Shown: positions 1 through 8,967, counted from the stretch's first letter. The stretch is 64,000 nucleotides of DNA from Desulfovibrio sp. JC022 (GCF_010470665.1 NZ_VOPZ01000001.1:372001-436000), one strand, 5' to 3'. Notes: generated from the letters alone by a model not told the origin. Program-made: numbers and translations.

Positions 1-1264
1 AGATAAGTAGCGTTTTACCTTTGTGTTTGAAGGGGCCGGAAAAGACTTCTACATCTTTGAGTACTCCGCCTATGCGTCTGTGCTGGAAGATGAATTTGCT
101 CAATCTGTTGGACTGAGCTTTGTTCATTTTTGCTTTTAGTTCCTCTCTCGGCAGTTGATTAAGATCGTAAACAGTTTTTGTTTTCAAATCATCACGGGAG
201 AAGCCATAGAAATTGGCGGCAGCTTTGTTGGTATCGAGTATTTTTCCGTCTTCGGGGTCAATGATGAACATTACCGAATGGTTGTCTTCAAAAAAAGCCC
301 GGTATTGTTCTTCGCTTTCCCGGATTGCGGAATCATATTTTTTCCGTTCAATAGCCAAAGCTATCTGATGTGAGCAGGCTAAGAAAAGTTGTACATCCTC
401 TTCAGAAAAAATATCAGGGTCGTCGTAGTCCTGAATAACCAGTACCCCGATGGGGGTGTTGCCCACCCGCATGGGGACTCCGATCCATATTTCCGGAATT
501 CTTCCCGCTACTTCCAGCGAACCGTCTGCAATAGAGTTCGTTATGGATTGACGATCCAGACGGATTATTTCATTTTTTTGGATAGGAAGCAGGCTGATCC
601 TATTGTTGGCCTGGTCATAAATATTTTGAACAGGGGGATATTCGTTCACGCCTTCGTCAACACAATAAGTGAATATAAGTTTTTCCTGTTCCGGCTCAAT
701 GAGGGCGATATAGAAATTCTTAGCATTGAGTTTATCAAGCATTATTTCATGTATTGAGCGCATCAGTTCACTCAGGGTATCTGCGGAATTAAACCGGCAG
801 ATAATTTCATGGAGCAGGGAGTGGAGCTGTTTGCTGCGTTCTAGTTCCCGCTCCTTGATAATTATTTCGGTTATGTCTTCAGCGTAAATAGCAACCCGCA
901 CTACTTTTCCGTTTTCGATAACGGGGTAGTGGGAATGAAGTATTATTCTGTCATCTCTTACATCCTGAAATTTTGTCGGTTTTCCATTTTCCACAACTTG
1001 GTCAAAACTTTTTTGTCTTGAGCGGGCCAGCTCAGGTGGAAGGTAATTGAATATGTTTTTCCCACTGAGTTCAGTGGGGGTTGTGTTAAGTATATCGGCG
1101 ACTGTACGGTTGACGTGAATGACCGTACCGTCGTTTTCAAGAAGGAGTATGGATTGGGTGTTTGCGTCAAGAAGTGCTTTGAAATTTATTTCTGCGTCCA
1201 GAACTTGTTGCCGGGCTTTTTTCAATTCTTCCTGTGATGACTGCATATTTGATGAACCGTCCAT
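1..1264 (-). CDS. PAS-GAF-PAS sensor protein, N-terminal part
   Basis: This gene is open to the left edge, so only about 421 N-terminal residues are visible. The order is a short coiled N-terminus, a PAS domain (about residues 20-130, with a VIHVNRTVADIL stretch), a GAF domain (about 150-290, ending in ACSHQIALAIERKK) and a second PAS domain (about 300-400, starting ESEEQYRAFFEDN and containing FIIDPEDGKILDTN). The output domain, either a histidine kinase or a diguanylate cyclase/phosphodiesterase, lies outside the window. No signal peptide or membrane segment is seen, so a soluble cytoplasmic sensor is likely. The ATG at 1264 is chosen; a second in-frame ATG at 1246 is possible, and neither has a strong ribosome binding site. 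It is divergent from the photolyase operon. Confidence 0.8.
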   Translation of the reverse strand, partial: MDGSSNMQSSQEELKKARQQVLDAEINFKALLDANTQSILLLENDGTVIHVNRTVADILNTTPTELSGKNIFNYLPPELARSRQKSFDQVVENGKPTKFQDVRDDRIILHSHYPVIENGKVVRVAIYAEDITEIIIKERELERSKQLHSLLHEIICRFNSADTLSELMRSIHEIMLDKLNAKNFYIALIEPEQEKLIFTYCVDEGVNEYPPVQNIYDQANNRISLLPIQKNEIIRLDRQSITNSIADGSLEVAGRIPEIWIGVPMRVGNTPIGVLVIQDYDDPDIFSEEDVQLFLACSHQIALAIERKKYDSAIRESEEQYRAFFEDNHSVMFIIDPEDGKILDTNKAAANFYGFSRDDLKTKTVYDLNQLPREELKAKMNKAQSNRLSKFIFQHRRIGGVLKDVEVFSGPFKHKGKTLLI

Positions 1265-1437
1265 AAAAGCAATGTGTTTTGAAAGTTTCCGTGAATTTTT
1301 ATAATATTATATAATCGAGTAATTTTCCATTAAAGACTTTCAAAAAGTATTTAGAACGTTCCATCAATTGGGATGGTTTTCATTCAGTATATGAGTTATT
1401 TTACGTTAAAGATAGCTCTTAAGTTATGGAGACTGGA

Positions 1438-2400
1438 ATGGAAGGTTATGAAATAATTAAAGTCAGGATTGGTATAGCCAGGTGTTTGTTGGGTGAGAAT
1501 GTTCGGTATGATGGTGGCCACAAATTGGACCGCTACATTAGAGATGTTCTGGGGCCGTTTGTTGAGTGGGTTCCGGTTTGTCCGGAAGTGGAATGCGGCA
1601 TGGGTATCCCCCGCGAGGCGGTTCGGCTTGTTGGAGAACTTGAGAATCCCCGTCTGGTTGGTCGTAAGTCTGGTGAGGATTGGACTGGGCGCATGCAGGA
1701 GTGGGGACGTGGGCAGCTGTCCCGCCTCGAAAAGGAAAATCTTAGCGGTTATATTTTTAAACACGGCTCACCTTCAAATTCCATGGGCCGGATGAAGGTA
1801 TTCAGTGATGATGGGCGTATTTATTATTCTGGGACCGGAATATGGGCTCGCATGGTAATGGACCATTTTCCTTCCCTGCCTTGCGAGGATGACGGCCGGT
1901 TGCACGACAACGGAATTCGCGAAAATTTTATCAACCGTATTTTTACTTTCAAGCGTTGGCAGGATGCGATGCGAGGGCGTTTTTTTCCGGCAAAGTTGGT
2001 TGATTTTCATACCCGCCATAAAATGCTGGTCATGGCCCATAATGAAATTATTTATCGGCAAATGGGCAAGCTTGTAGCCACAGCAGGAATTGCTGATCAT
2101 GCCGCTCTCAGTGGTGATTATGCCCAGCTACTTTTCAAGGCTTTGACCTACAGGCCAACAGTCAAGAAACATGTAAATGTGCTGACCCATGCATTGGGCC
2201 ATTTTAAGAAAGACATTTCAGCGCATGAAAAGCAGGAGATGCTGGAACTGATTGATCGTTTCCATAAGAAGTTAATACCGTTGATTGTTCCGGTGACCTT
2301 GCTTAACCATTATGTGCGTAAATATGACAAGGTGTATTTGCAGCAGCAACTCTATCTCAATCCCTATCCTGCTGAACTTATGTTGAGGAATCATGTCTGA
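1438..2400 (+). CDS. DUF523-DUF1722 fusion protein (TudS/YbgA-like)
   Basis: DUF523 fills about residues 8-130: RCLLGENVRYDGGHK, then PVCPEVECGMGIPRE, then SPSNSMGRMKV. DUF1722 follows at about 195-310 (DFHTRHKMLVMAHNEI). DUF523 includes the thiouracil desulfidase TudS, an iron-sulfur enzyme whose cluster is held by three cysteines. Here two are seen (about C16 and C48), but the position normally reading SPSC is SPSN (about residue 114), and an extra cysteine lies at about 53. The activity therefore may be altered. I chose the ATG at 1438 because GGAG lies six bases before it; an in-frame ATG at 1426 lacks a site. It overlaps the next gene by 8 bases and heads the photolyase operon. In E. coli, ybgA also adjoins phrB. 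Confidence 0.85.
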   Translation: MEGYEIIKVRIGIARCLLGENVRYDGGHKLDRYIRDVLGPFVEWVPVCPEVECGMGIPREAVRLVGELENPRLVGRKSGEDWTGRMQEWGRGQLSRLEKENLSGYIFKHGSPSNSMGRMKVFSDDGRIYYSGTGIWARMVMDHFPSLPCEDDGRLHDNGIRENFINRIFTFKRWQDAMRGRFFPAKLVDFHTRHKMLVMAHNEIIYRQMGKLVATAGIADHAALSGDYAQLLFKALTYRPTVKKHVNVLTHALGHFKKDISAHEKQEMLELIDRFHKKLIPLIVPVTLLNHYVRKYDKVYLQQQLYLNPYPAELMLRNHV

Positions 2401-3946
2401 TCGTCAAAATATGTTGATTTGCGTGTTGGGGTCTACCGGGTATGTGGGCGGGCGTCTGGTTCCTCAGCTTTTGGATAAAGGCTGGAAAGTCAGGGCTGTT
2501 GGTCGATCAAAAGCCAAGCTGCGCACCCGTCCGTACAGTTTTCATAAAAATTGTGAACTTGCCGAGGCTGATCTCTTTGACAGTGAGTCTTTACAGGAGG
2601 CTCTGCGTGGGTGTGATGCTGTTTACTATCTGGTGCATTCCATGCAATCGGGCAGTTCCGATTTTGTCAAAAAGGACCGTCAGGCCGCGCAGAATACTGT
2701 TTATGCTGCCGAACAGGCCGGTGTTCAGCGCATTATCTACCTTGGCGGCATGGTGCCTGACGATCCTAATATCAGCCATCATCTTAAATCCAGAGCCGAG
2801 GTAGGCGAGATTCTTTCCAGTGGAAGCGTGCCCTGCACTGTTCTGAAGGCGGCGGTAATTCTTGGCTCAGGCAGTGCCTCTTTTGAAATTTTGCGTTATC
2901 TGGTGGACCGCCTTCCGGTAATGATTACCCCGCGCTGGGTGCGAACAGAAAGTCAGCCCATCAGTATCCGCGATGTTTTGTTTTATCTTTCCGGATGCCT
3001 TGAGCACCCTGAAACCGTTGGGGAAAGTTATGATATCGGCGGGCCGTTTTTCGAGACATATGAAAAATTGTTTCGCATTTACCAGCAGGAAGCGGGGTTG
3101 CGTAAGCGGTTTATTATTCCTGTTCCATTTGTTTCACCGAAGTTGTCATCGTACTGGCTGGGGTTTGTTTCTCCGGTTCCGGTTTCACTTGCTGTGCCGC
3201 TGGTTCTGGGATTGCGTAACCGGGTTGTCTGCAAGGATTACCGTATCCGTGAGATCATGCCCCATGAATTGACGGATTGCCGAACCGCCATCCGGCGCGC
3301 TCTTAATAAAATACAGCAGGAGGTGGTTGATACCTGCTGGTCTGACGCCGGAACCCTTGAAACCCCGGAATGGGCTATTTGCGGTGATGCCGGATATTCC
3401 GGTGGCACAGTCTACCATTCCGCATACAGGGTTAAGTTGGAGGGATGTGCGGATGACCTTTGGAATAAAATTATATCTATAGGCGGTGATGAAGGCTGGT
3501 ATTGTTGTAATTCTCTTTGGTCTTTGCGGGGATGGCTGGACAAGCTGGTAGGTGGTGTGGGGTTGCGGCGCGGGCGCAGACATCCTTCGGATCTCAGTAT
3601 TGGTGATGCGCTAGATTTTTGGCGAGTGCTGGATGTTCAACCGGGAGAAAGACTGCTTCTGCTTGCGGAGATGAAGCTGCCCGGAGAGGCCCTGCTTGAG
3701 TTCGGCCTTGAGAGGACCTTGGCCGGGGATACCGAGTTGACCATGACTGCACGTTTCTTGCCTCGGGGCCTGGAAGGGATGTTTTATTGGTGGGGGGTCT
3801 ATCCTTTTCATGCGCTTGTTTTTAAAGGTATGGCTCGTTCGTTGGCTCAAAAAAGTGGTTGTCGCATAATGGAAGGTCCTGAATTGCTGGAAGGTCCGGC
3901 ACCCCGCTGCCCTATTCCCGGCAGCAAGGGCGGGGCGAATGATTAA
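2393..3946 (+). CDS. NAD(P)-binding SDR-family protein with DUF2867 domain
   Basis: The N-terminal half is an atypical short-chain dehydrogenase (Rossmann) domain with the nucleotide-binding motif LGSTGYVGG at about residues 13-21 and a YYLVHSM segment at about 83-89, as in YbjT-like NmrA proteins. The C-terminal part (about 330-490) fits DUF2867, with the W-rich region FYWWGVYPFHALVFKGMA near the end. The substrate is unknown. The protein is probably cytoplasmic, with no signal peptide. The start overlaps the stop of the DUF523 gene and the stop overlaps the photolyase start, so the three genes are very likely co-transcribed and translationally coupled. A role linked to light or DNA damage is only inferred from this position. 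Confidence 0.82.
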   Translation: MSDRQNMLICVLGSTGYVGGRLVPQLLDKGWKVRAVGRSKAKLRTRPYSFHKNCELAEADLFDSESLQEALRGCDAVYYLVHSMQSGSSDFVKKDRQAAQNTVYAAEQAGVQRIIYLGGMVPDDPNISHHLKSRAEVGEILSSGSVPCTVLKAAVILGSGSASFEILRYLVDRLPVMITPRWVRTESQPISIRDVLFYLSGCLEHPETVGESYDIGGPFFETYEKLFRIYQQEAGLRKRFIIPVPFVSPKLSSYWLGFVSPVPVSLAVPLVLGLRNRVVCKDYRIREIMPHELTDCRTAIRRALNKIQQEVVDTCWSDAGTLETPEWAICGDAGYSGGTVYHSAYRVKLEGCADDLWNKIISIGGDEGWYCCNSLWSLRGWLDKLVGGVGLRRGRRHPSDLSIGDALDFWRVLDVQPGERLLLLAEMKLPGEALLEFGLERTLAGDTELTMTARFLPRGLEGMFYWWGVYPFHALVFKGMARSLAQKSGCRIMEGPELLEGPAPRCPIPGSKGGAND

Positions 3947-5285
3947 AGTAGACCACAGAAGGATTCATTATCTCAATTCTGCTGATAAATTAGAAGGACC
4001 GATAATTTATTGGATGAGTCGGGAGCAGCGGGTCCGTGATAACTGGGGGTTGCTTCATTGTCGTGAGCTTGCCGGGGCCGAGGCTCCGCTAATTGTTGTC
4101 TTTTGTCTAGTTCCTTCATTTCTGGGGGCAACCCTGCGTCATTACGACTTTATGCTTAAGGGATTGCAGCAGGTTGAGAGAGATTTGAGGAGTCTTGGTT
4201 ACGATTTTGTTCTGTTGAGTGGGGCACCTGATAAAGTGTTGCCGGATTTTGTTCGCAAAGTCAGGGCGGGGGCTGTTGTTACCGACTTCGATCCCTTGCG
4301 CATTAAGCGTCAATGGCAGGATCATCTCAGTCTGAACATTGATATCCCTTTAATTGAAGTGGATGGGCATAATATAGTCCCGGCTCGCTTTGTTACTGAC
4401 AAGCGCGAGTATGGTGCACGAACTGTCAGGCCGAAAATTCATCGTTTGCTCCCGGAATTTTTGGAGGATTTTCCTGAACTTGATTTCGCTGAAGTAAAGG
4501 GAGAGAGCTTTCCTGCCGTAGATTGGGAGCAGATGAGGAAGTCTCTTGAAGTCGATGATACTGTCGGTCCGGTTGAACTTCCCTCCGGTGAAGAATCTGC
4601 TCATATTGCCCTTGATGAATTTGTAGGCCTAGGGCTTGGAGAATATGCCGATAAGCGTAACGACCCCAATGGTGAATCAACTTCACGTCTTTCGGCCTAT
4701 TACCATTTCGGGCAACTGGCTCCGCAGCGGGCTGCATTAACTGTCGCTACCAGCCTTCCGGGAGATGGAGCTCAGTCATATCTTGAAGAACTTATAGTCC
4801 GGCGTGAGCTTGCGGATAATTTTTGCTTGCATACTTTGAATTATGATTCACTGGAGGCTGCTCCGGAGTGGGCATTGAAGACTTTAGCTGAACACTCTGA
4901 TGATATTCGACCCTACCTTTATACCTATGAAAATTTTGAGCAGGCCCGCACTCACTCCACGCTTTGGAACGCAGCGCAGAATCAGATGGTGCGATCAGGA
5001 TTTATGCATGGTTACATGCGTATGTTTTGGGCAAAGAAAATTTTAGAATGGTCTGCATCACCCGAAGAGGCTTTGAGGATCACCATAGCACTCAATGATC
5101 GGTTCCAACTGGATGGGCGTGATCCTAATGGTTATGTGGGTGCGCTTTGGTCCATTGCGGGGTTGCATGACCGAGCGTGGAAAAAAAGGTCTGTTTTTGG
5201 TTCAATCCGTTACATGAACGAGCGGGGGTGCCGCCGAAAATTTGATGTTGATACTTATATTGAGAAGTGGGGTCTTGGTACATAG
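3939..5285 (+). CDS. phr: Deoxyribodipyrimidine photo-lyase, class II
   Basis: A photolyase repairs cyclobutane pyrimidine dimers in DNA with blue or near-UV light, using FAD. The 448-residue length fits class II enzymes. The N-terminal alpha/beta domain (about 20-150, IIYWMSREQRVRDNWGL) is followed by the helical FAD domain, which has LWNAAQNQMVRSGFMHGYM (about 346-364), RMFWAKKILEW and LDGRDPNGYVGALWSIAG (about 394-411), all typical of class II. It overlaps the preceding SDR gene by 8 bases and is the last gene of its operon; a small hairpin with a T run follows at 5309-5329. Photolyase in an anaerobe is not rare and suggests exposure to light in surface or sediment-interface habitats. Confidence 0.95.
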   Translation: MIKVDHRRIHYLNSADKLEGPIIYWMSREQRVRDNWGLLHCRELAGAEAPLIVVFCLVPSFLGATLRHYDFMLKGLQQVERDLRSLGYDFVLLSGAPDKVLPDFVRKVRAGAVVTDFDPLRIKRQWQDHLSLNIDIPLIEVDGHNIVPARFVTDKREYGARTVRPKIHRLLPEFLEDFPELDFAEVKGESFPAVDWEQMRKSLEVDDTVGPVELPSGEESAHIALDEFVGLGLGEYADKRNDPNGESTSRLSAYYHFGQLAPQRAALTVATSLPGDGAQSYLEELIVRRELADNFCLHTLNYDSLEAAPEWALKTLAEHSDDIRPYLYTYENFEQARTHSTLWNAAQNQMVRSGFMHGYMRMFWAKKILEWSASPEEALRITIALNDRFQLDGRDPNGYVGALWSIAGLHDRAWKKRSVFGSIRYMNERGCRRKFDVDTYIEKWGLGT

Positions 5286-5308
5286 AAAAGAGAATTGTGC
5301 TTGTTGGC

Positions 5309-5329
5309 AGTAAGTGTCTGCTTACTTTT
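5309..5329 (+). terminator. Intrinsic terminator after photolyase operon
   Basis: A 6-bp stem (AGTAAG / CTTACT) with a 6-base loop is followed by a short T run, 23 bases after the photolyase stop. It is small, so termination may be partial. Confidence 0.5.
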
Positions 5330-5416
5330 GAGTGATAAATTCTTGAATTATGATTGTTTATCGAAAGAGGTAATTTTTTATAAAAATAATGTAGGTCTTT
5401 ATATTGTGTGTTAGAA

Positions 5417-5432
5417 TTTAGAAGTTTCTAAA
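5417..5432. promoter_or_regulatory. Perfect inverted repeat before small Cys protein gene
   Basis: TTTAGAA-GT-TTCTAAA is a perfect 7-bp inverted repeat with a 2-bp centre, 21 bases before the ATG at 5454 and close to the ribosome binding site (GGAGG). Its symmetry and place suit a repressor operator overlapping the promoter or transcript start. No regulator is encoded next to it. Confidence 0.4.
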
Positions 5433-5453
5433 TCTATTATTTGGAGGTTTCTA

Positions 5454-5816
5454 ATGGCTAATATGGATTATCCCGGACCCTGCCCCAGTTGTGTCGGTAT
5501 TGACGGTTGCAGCACTGAAGAAGCAAAAAAACAGGCTGTGAATCATTATTGCAAGGGTTTGGAAATGGAACTTAATTCCTGGAAAGCTCGTCTTTACGAT
5601 GTACTAGTCGATGATAAGTCTGAAAGACTTAAGGATCAGGTTGTGATGCTCAAGTCGACCATGAAAGAGCTGGAAGCGGTAGTGGTCCAAATGCAGGATG
5701 TTTGTCCTACCAGTTTGGGCGAACAGGAGAAAGTTATTTCCAGCAAGCTGGAAGATTTGCGGGTCCATTACACCAAAGCTATGGAAGTTTTGGCTCCCGG
5801 CTGGTTCGGTGGTTGA
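5454..5816 (+). CDS. Small cysteine-containing helical protein of unknown function
   Basis: The gene encodes a 120-residue protein with no family I can name. The N-terminus carries four cysteines in a CPSC-x5-C arrangement plus one near residue 33 (YPGPCPSCVGIDGC, then HYC), which might bind a metal or iron-sulfur cluster. The rest is predicted mostly helical and coiled (residues about 35-110), ending in PGWFGG. There is no signal peptide. TTTGGAGG precedes the ATG with good spacing. It is a single-gene unit with its own terminator, behind a palindrome at 5417-5432. Similar small proteins are, as far as I recall, confined to Desulfovibrio relatives; that is memory, not a search. Confidence 0.75.
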   Translation: MANMDYPGPCPSCVGIDGCSTEEAKKQAVNHYCKGLEMELNSWKARLYDVLVDDKSERLKDQVVMLKSTMKELEAVVVQMQDVCPTSLGEQEKVISSKLEDLRVHYTKAMEVLAPGWFGG

Positions 5817-5842
5817 TTGTGATTAAAGTCTATGATCAAGAG

Positions 5843-5874
5843 GGCCGGTCCTAAGTTGACTGGCCTTTTTCATT
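5843..5874 (+). terminator. Intrinsic terminator
   Basis: GGCCGGTC and GACTGGCC pair over 8 bp with one G:T pair around a 7-base loop, followed by TTTTT. It closes the small Cys protein gene and faces the convergent binding-protein gene. Confidence 0.75.
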
Positions 5875-5892
5875 TTCAGCTTCACGCTTTTA

Positions 5893-6933
5893 TTAGTTAA
5901 AACAGATAGGGCAGTTGGATTTTTCTTCCTCAGAGAGTTTTCGCAGGCAGCGCAGGCTCAAAGAAAGTTCTAAATTGTCTTTGGTTATTATTGTTGTTGT
6001 TGGACTTTCCATTTGTTTTGGATTCTTTTTGCCATTGAGCAGGTCAATTGCGGCTTTAACCCCGAAATATCCCATTGCATATGGTTTTTGTGTGATCAGG
6101 GCTTGAATTTTATTTTCTTTGATTCCTTGGAGAAGTCTTTTGTTATAATCAAAGCCTACAAAAGGGATGTTGAGTTCTACTTGTTTTTCAAGAATATTTA
6201 GCATCCCATCAGAGGTAGGTTCATTTACTGCAAAAATTCCGGCAATATTGGGCATGGTTTTTAAAATTTCTTCTGTGGCTATTCTTGTTGCTCTTTCGCT
6301 ACCATCTTTAATATGTAGTCTTATAATCGTTCTTCCGGGAGAGAGTTCTGAGGTTTTATTTATAAATCCATTTTCCCGTAAAAAAGTAGCACCATTAGTT
6401 GCTGCGTGCCCAATCAGCAATAGTGGACCTTTTGTAGTAACGTTTTGCAGGAGAAGCTCTGCTCCTTGTTCTCCTGCTTTGTAGTTATTTGTCGCAATAT
6501 AGGAGTGTGGTGAGTCTGTTGTTGTCGGGGAGTCAATAACTACTACAATTATTCCTGCATCGACGGCCTTATCAATATGTTTATTCAGTGCCGTTTTGTC
6601 TGCCGGGGCAATTACAATAGCATCTACATTTTGCTCAGTATAATATTCAAGCAGGTATTGTTGTGCTTTTGATTTATTTTCAACTCTGGGACCGCGCCAG
6701 ATAAGATTGATGTCTTGTCCTTTTGCGGCTTCGTGGGCACCGGTGCAGACAATTTTCCAGAAGTTGAGGATGGTCGCTTTGGGAATGGCAACGATTGTTT
6801 TTTGCGCGTGGCTTGCGCAGGGACTGCACAGTATGTAAGTTGCAATTAATAAGCCCGCGATGAGCCTGCAAGCGTAAACATGCTTATGGGAGCGGGCTGG
6901 GGATGTTGTTTTATTCATTCGATTAGCAACCAT
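5893..6933 (-). CDS. Periplasmic sugar-type substrate-binding protein (Peripla_BP_4)
   Basis: This is a 346-residue exported protein of the ribose/galactose-binding family (type I periplasmic binding fold). A signal sequence spans about residues 20-43 (LIAGLLIATYILC ... ASHAQ). The mature part shows the family pattern: a first strand around TIVAIPKATILNFWK, VDAIVIAPADKTALNKHI near residue 105, GIIVVVIDSPT near 130, and the second lobe with GIFAVNEPTSDGMLNILE. No permease or ATPase gene is adjacent, so it is an orphan: it may serve a transporter elsewhere or act as the sensor input of a signalling pathway. Four cysteines occur near the C-terminus or hinge (SLRCLRKL, CPICFN), which is odd. The start could also be the ATG at 6918. 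Confidence 0.85.
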   Translation of the reverse strand: MVANRMNKTTSPARSHKHVYACRLIAGLLIATYILCSPCASHAQKTIVAIPKATILNFWKIVCTGAHEAAKGQDINLIWRGPRVENKSKAQQYLLEYYTEQNVDAIVIAPADKTALNKHIDKAVDAGIIVVVIDSPTTTDSPHSYIATNNYKAGEQGAELLLQNVTTKGPLLLIGHAATNGATFLRENGFINKTSELSPGRTIIRLHIKDGSERATRIATEEILKTMPNIAGIFAVNEPTSDGMLNILEKQVELNIPFVGFDYNKRLLQGIKENKIQALITQKPYAMGYFGVKAAIDLLNGKKNPKQMESPTTTIITKDNLELSLSLRCLRKLSEEEKSNCPICFN

Positions 6934-7007
6934 TTTGTTGAACAGTCTGATTTATAAAAGAGTATATTTATTTCAATTTTCCCGCAACGGGTTTCGCCGG
7001 AGGTTTG

Positions 7008-7697
7008 ATGCTAAGTGTAAAGAAAGTTGTGATGTTTGTTATACTGATTACGCTGTTCCCGGCTGCTGCTGTATGCGGTGGAAGTGATTTGCCGGATGAA
7101 TTTTGTTATCTGGATCAAATGATTCCTGATGCGGTATATGATGTCCGCTATTTCGGTCGTAATAATTTTGTTGGCGAACGTATTGACGGTTACCATGTTC
7201 CGCGCGTTATTCTGACCCGCGAAGCCGCAGCGGCACTTGCCGGGGTGCAGCAGGACCTTGTTCCGTTCGGGCTGGGGGTTAAGATTTTTGACGGCTACCG
7301 GCCACAGGATGCAGTGCTTCATTTTGTGCGTTGGGCCGAGAATCTTGGCGATACCCGCATGAAGCAGCAATACTACCCGGATGTGCAGAAAAAGAATTTG
7401 TTTCGCGACGGGTACATAGCAGCAAAATCCGGCCATTCTCGGGGGTCCACAGTGGACCTGACTATTATTGATCTCAAGACCGGACAGGAACTGGATATGG
7501 GCACGGGCTTTGATTTTTTTGGTCCCAAGTCGTGGCCTGACAATAAAGAAATGGGCATTCAAGTGCGGGCCAACCGTGCCCTGCTGCGTGAGGTTATGGT
7601 CCGAAACGGGTTTAAGCCTTTGAAAGAAGAGTGGTGGCATTTTACCCTTGAGTTTGAACCTTTTGCTGAGACCTATTTTAATTTTCCGATAAAGTAG
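7008..7697 (+). CDS. ddpX: D-alanyl-D-alanine dipeptidase (VanX/DdpX family), exported
   Basis: VanX-family zinc peptidases cleave D-Ala-D-Ala. The zinc and catalytic signatures are present: SGHSRGSTVDLTI (about residues 142-154, the SxHxxGxxxD pattern) and EWWHF (about 209-213). A signal peptide (about 1-24, MFVILITLFPAAAVCGG) places it in the periplasm, so it more likely recycles D-Ala-D-Ala from peptidoglycan than confers vancomycin resistance; no vanHA genes accompany it. GGAGG at 6999-7003 selects the ATG at 7008. The gene is monocistronic with its own terminator. Confidence 0.88.
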   Translation: MLSVKKVVMFVILITLFPAAAVCGGSDLPDEFCYLDQMIPDAVYDVRYFGRNNFVGERIDGYHVPRVILTREAAAALAGVQQDLVPFGLGVKIFDGYRPQDAVLHFVRWAENLGDTRMKQQYYPDVQKKNLFRDGYIAAKSGHSRGSTVDLTIIDLKTGQELDMGTGFDFFGPKSWPDNKEMGIQVRANRALLREVMVRNGFKPLKEEWWHFTLEFEPFAETYFNFPIK

Positions 7698-7721
7698 CGG
7701 AAGTTTGAAATTGATTAAGTA

Positions 7722-7751
7722 AAGCGCAGTCCTGCCGGGCTGCGCTTTTTT
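7722..7751 (+). terminator. Intrinsic terminator
   Basis: AAGCGCAG and CTGCGCTT form an 8-bp stem with a 10-base loop and a T run, 25 bases after the dipeptidase stop. Confidence 0.85.
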
Positions 7752-7829
7752 ATTTTCCAATTTCCGATTGACTATATTCAATATGTTTATACACTATTAG
7801 GAATGACTACTAATAGTGAGGTTGCAACA

Positions 7830-8924
7830 ATGTTGAAAATATTACCGATGATTTTAATCGTTGTCCTGTTTGCCGGTCATGCTGTTGCCGCCGAAATTAT
7901 AGGGGATGATAACATGCAGAAAAGAACTGAAAATGTAGAAATAGCGACCCTTGCCGGGGGATGTTTCTGGTGCGTTGAATCCGACCTTGAAAAAGTTTCC
8001 GGTGTGATTGACGTGGTTTCCGGTTATTCCGGCGGACATGTGGAAGATCCCACGTACGAGCAGGTCAGTTCCGGTAATAGCGGACACCTTGAAGTTGTTC
8101 AGGTTCGCTTTGATCCCGAGCAGGTGAGCTATGAAGAAATCCTGCGAGTTTTCCTGAAGCACCATGACCCCACTGATCCGGGCGGTTCTTTTAATGACCG
8201 TGGCAATCAATACACTTCAGCAGTGTTCTATCATAACGATGAACAGAAGAAGATTGCCGGGCAAGTGTTGGTAAAGATGGATGGGGCTGGCGTGTTTGAG
8301 CGCCCGCTGGCTACAAAACTGATTCCTTTTGAAAAGTTTTATCGGGCCGAGGAATATCATCAGGATTACTACAAGAAGAATCCTGTACGCTACAATTGGT
8401 ACCGCTTCATGTCCGGTCGGGATTCATTTATCGAGGAGCATTGGAGTGGGAAAGATGGGCGTAATGAATCTACTGGTGAAATAGACGGCTACACACGTCC
8501 CGATGATGCACAGCTTAAGGAAATTCTGACTCCATTGCAATTTAAGGTGGTTCGCGAGGATGGTACCGAGCCTGCTTTCAGCAATGAATTCTGGGACAAT
8601 CACCGCGAAGGAATTTACGTGGATATTGTTTCCGGTGAGCCTCTTTTCAGTTCCCGCGATAAGTTTGACTCCGGCACGGGCTGGCCCAGCTTTACCCGGC
8701 CTATTGATGAGCGGGGTGTGGTGGAAAAGAAAGATCGGTCTTTTTTCATGACCCGCATTGAGGTCCGTTCCCGCAAGGCTGATTCGTATCTGGGGCATGT
8801 TTTTGATGACGGACCCCAGCCCACAGGACTGCGCTATTGCATCAACTCCGCATCTCTTAAGTTTGTTCCGGTGGAAGAACTGGAAGCTGAGGGGTACGGA
8901 GAATATTTAAAATTGTTCAAGTAA
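7830..8924 (+). CDS. msrAB: Exported bifunctional methionine sulfoxide reductase MsrAB
   Basis: The enzyme reduces both S- and R-methionine sulfoxide in proteins. After a signal peptide (about 1-21, [20 protein letters not shown]) comes the MsrA domain with its catalytic GGCFWC (about 44-49) and the HHDPTDPG motif. The MsrB domain fills the last 150 residues, with GTGWPSF and the catalytic [11 protein letters not shown]. The zinc-binding cysteine pairs of many MsrB proteins are replaced here ([11 protein letters not shown]), as is usual in exported MsrAB fusions. The protein therefore protects periplasmic proteins from oxidation. I chose the ATG at 7830, which has GAGG eight bases upstream and starts the signal peptide; an upstream ATG at 7803 lacks a site. 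The gene stands alone. Confidence 0.93.
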   Translation: MLKILPMILIVVLFAGHAVAAEIIGDDNMQKRTENVEIATLAGGCFWCVESDLEKVSGVIDVVSGYSGGHVEDPTYEQVSSGNSGHLEVVQVRFDPEQVSYEEILRVFLKHHDPTDPGGSFNDRGNQYTSAVFYHNDEQKKIAGQVLVKMDGAGVFERPLATKLIPFEKFYRAEEYHQDYYKKNPVRYNWYRFMSGRDSFIEEHWSGKDGRNESTGEIDGYTRPDDAQLKEILTPLQFKVVREDGTEPAFSNEFWDNHREGIYVDIVSGEPLFSSRDKFDSGTGWPSFTRPIDERGVVEKKDRSFFMTRIEVRSRKADSYLGHVFDDGPQPTGLRYCINSASLKFVPVEELEAEGYGEYLKLFK

Positions 8925-8930
8925 AAAATA

Positions 8931-8967
8931 TCAGCCCGGAACATTTGTGTTCCGGGCTGATTGATTT
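8931..8967 (+). terminator. Strong hairpin after msrAB
   Basis: A perfect 12-bp stem (TCAGCCCGGAAC / GTTCCGGGCTGA) with a 6-base loop is followed by TTGATTT. The T run is interrupted, but the hairpin is very stable. Confidence 0.7.

Noticed and set aside
7011-7781. 256-codon open frame opposite the VanX-like gene
   Set aside because: It is the antisense shadow of a gene with clear zinc and catalytic motifs.
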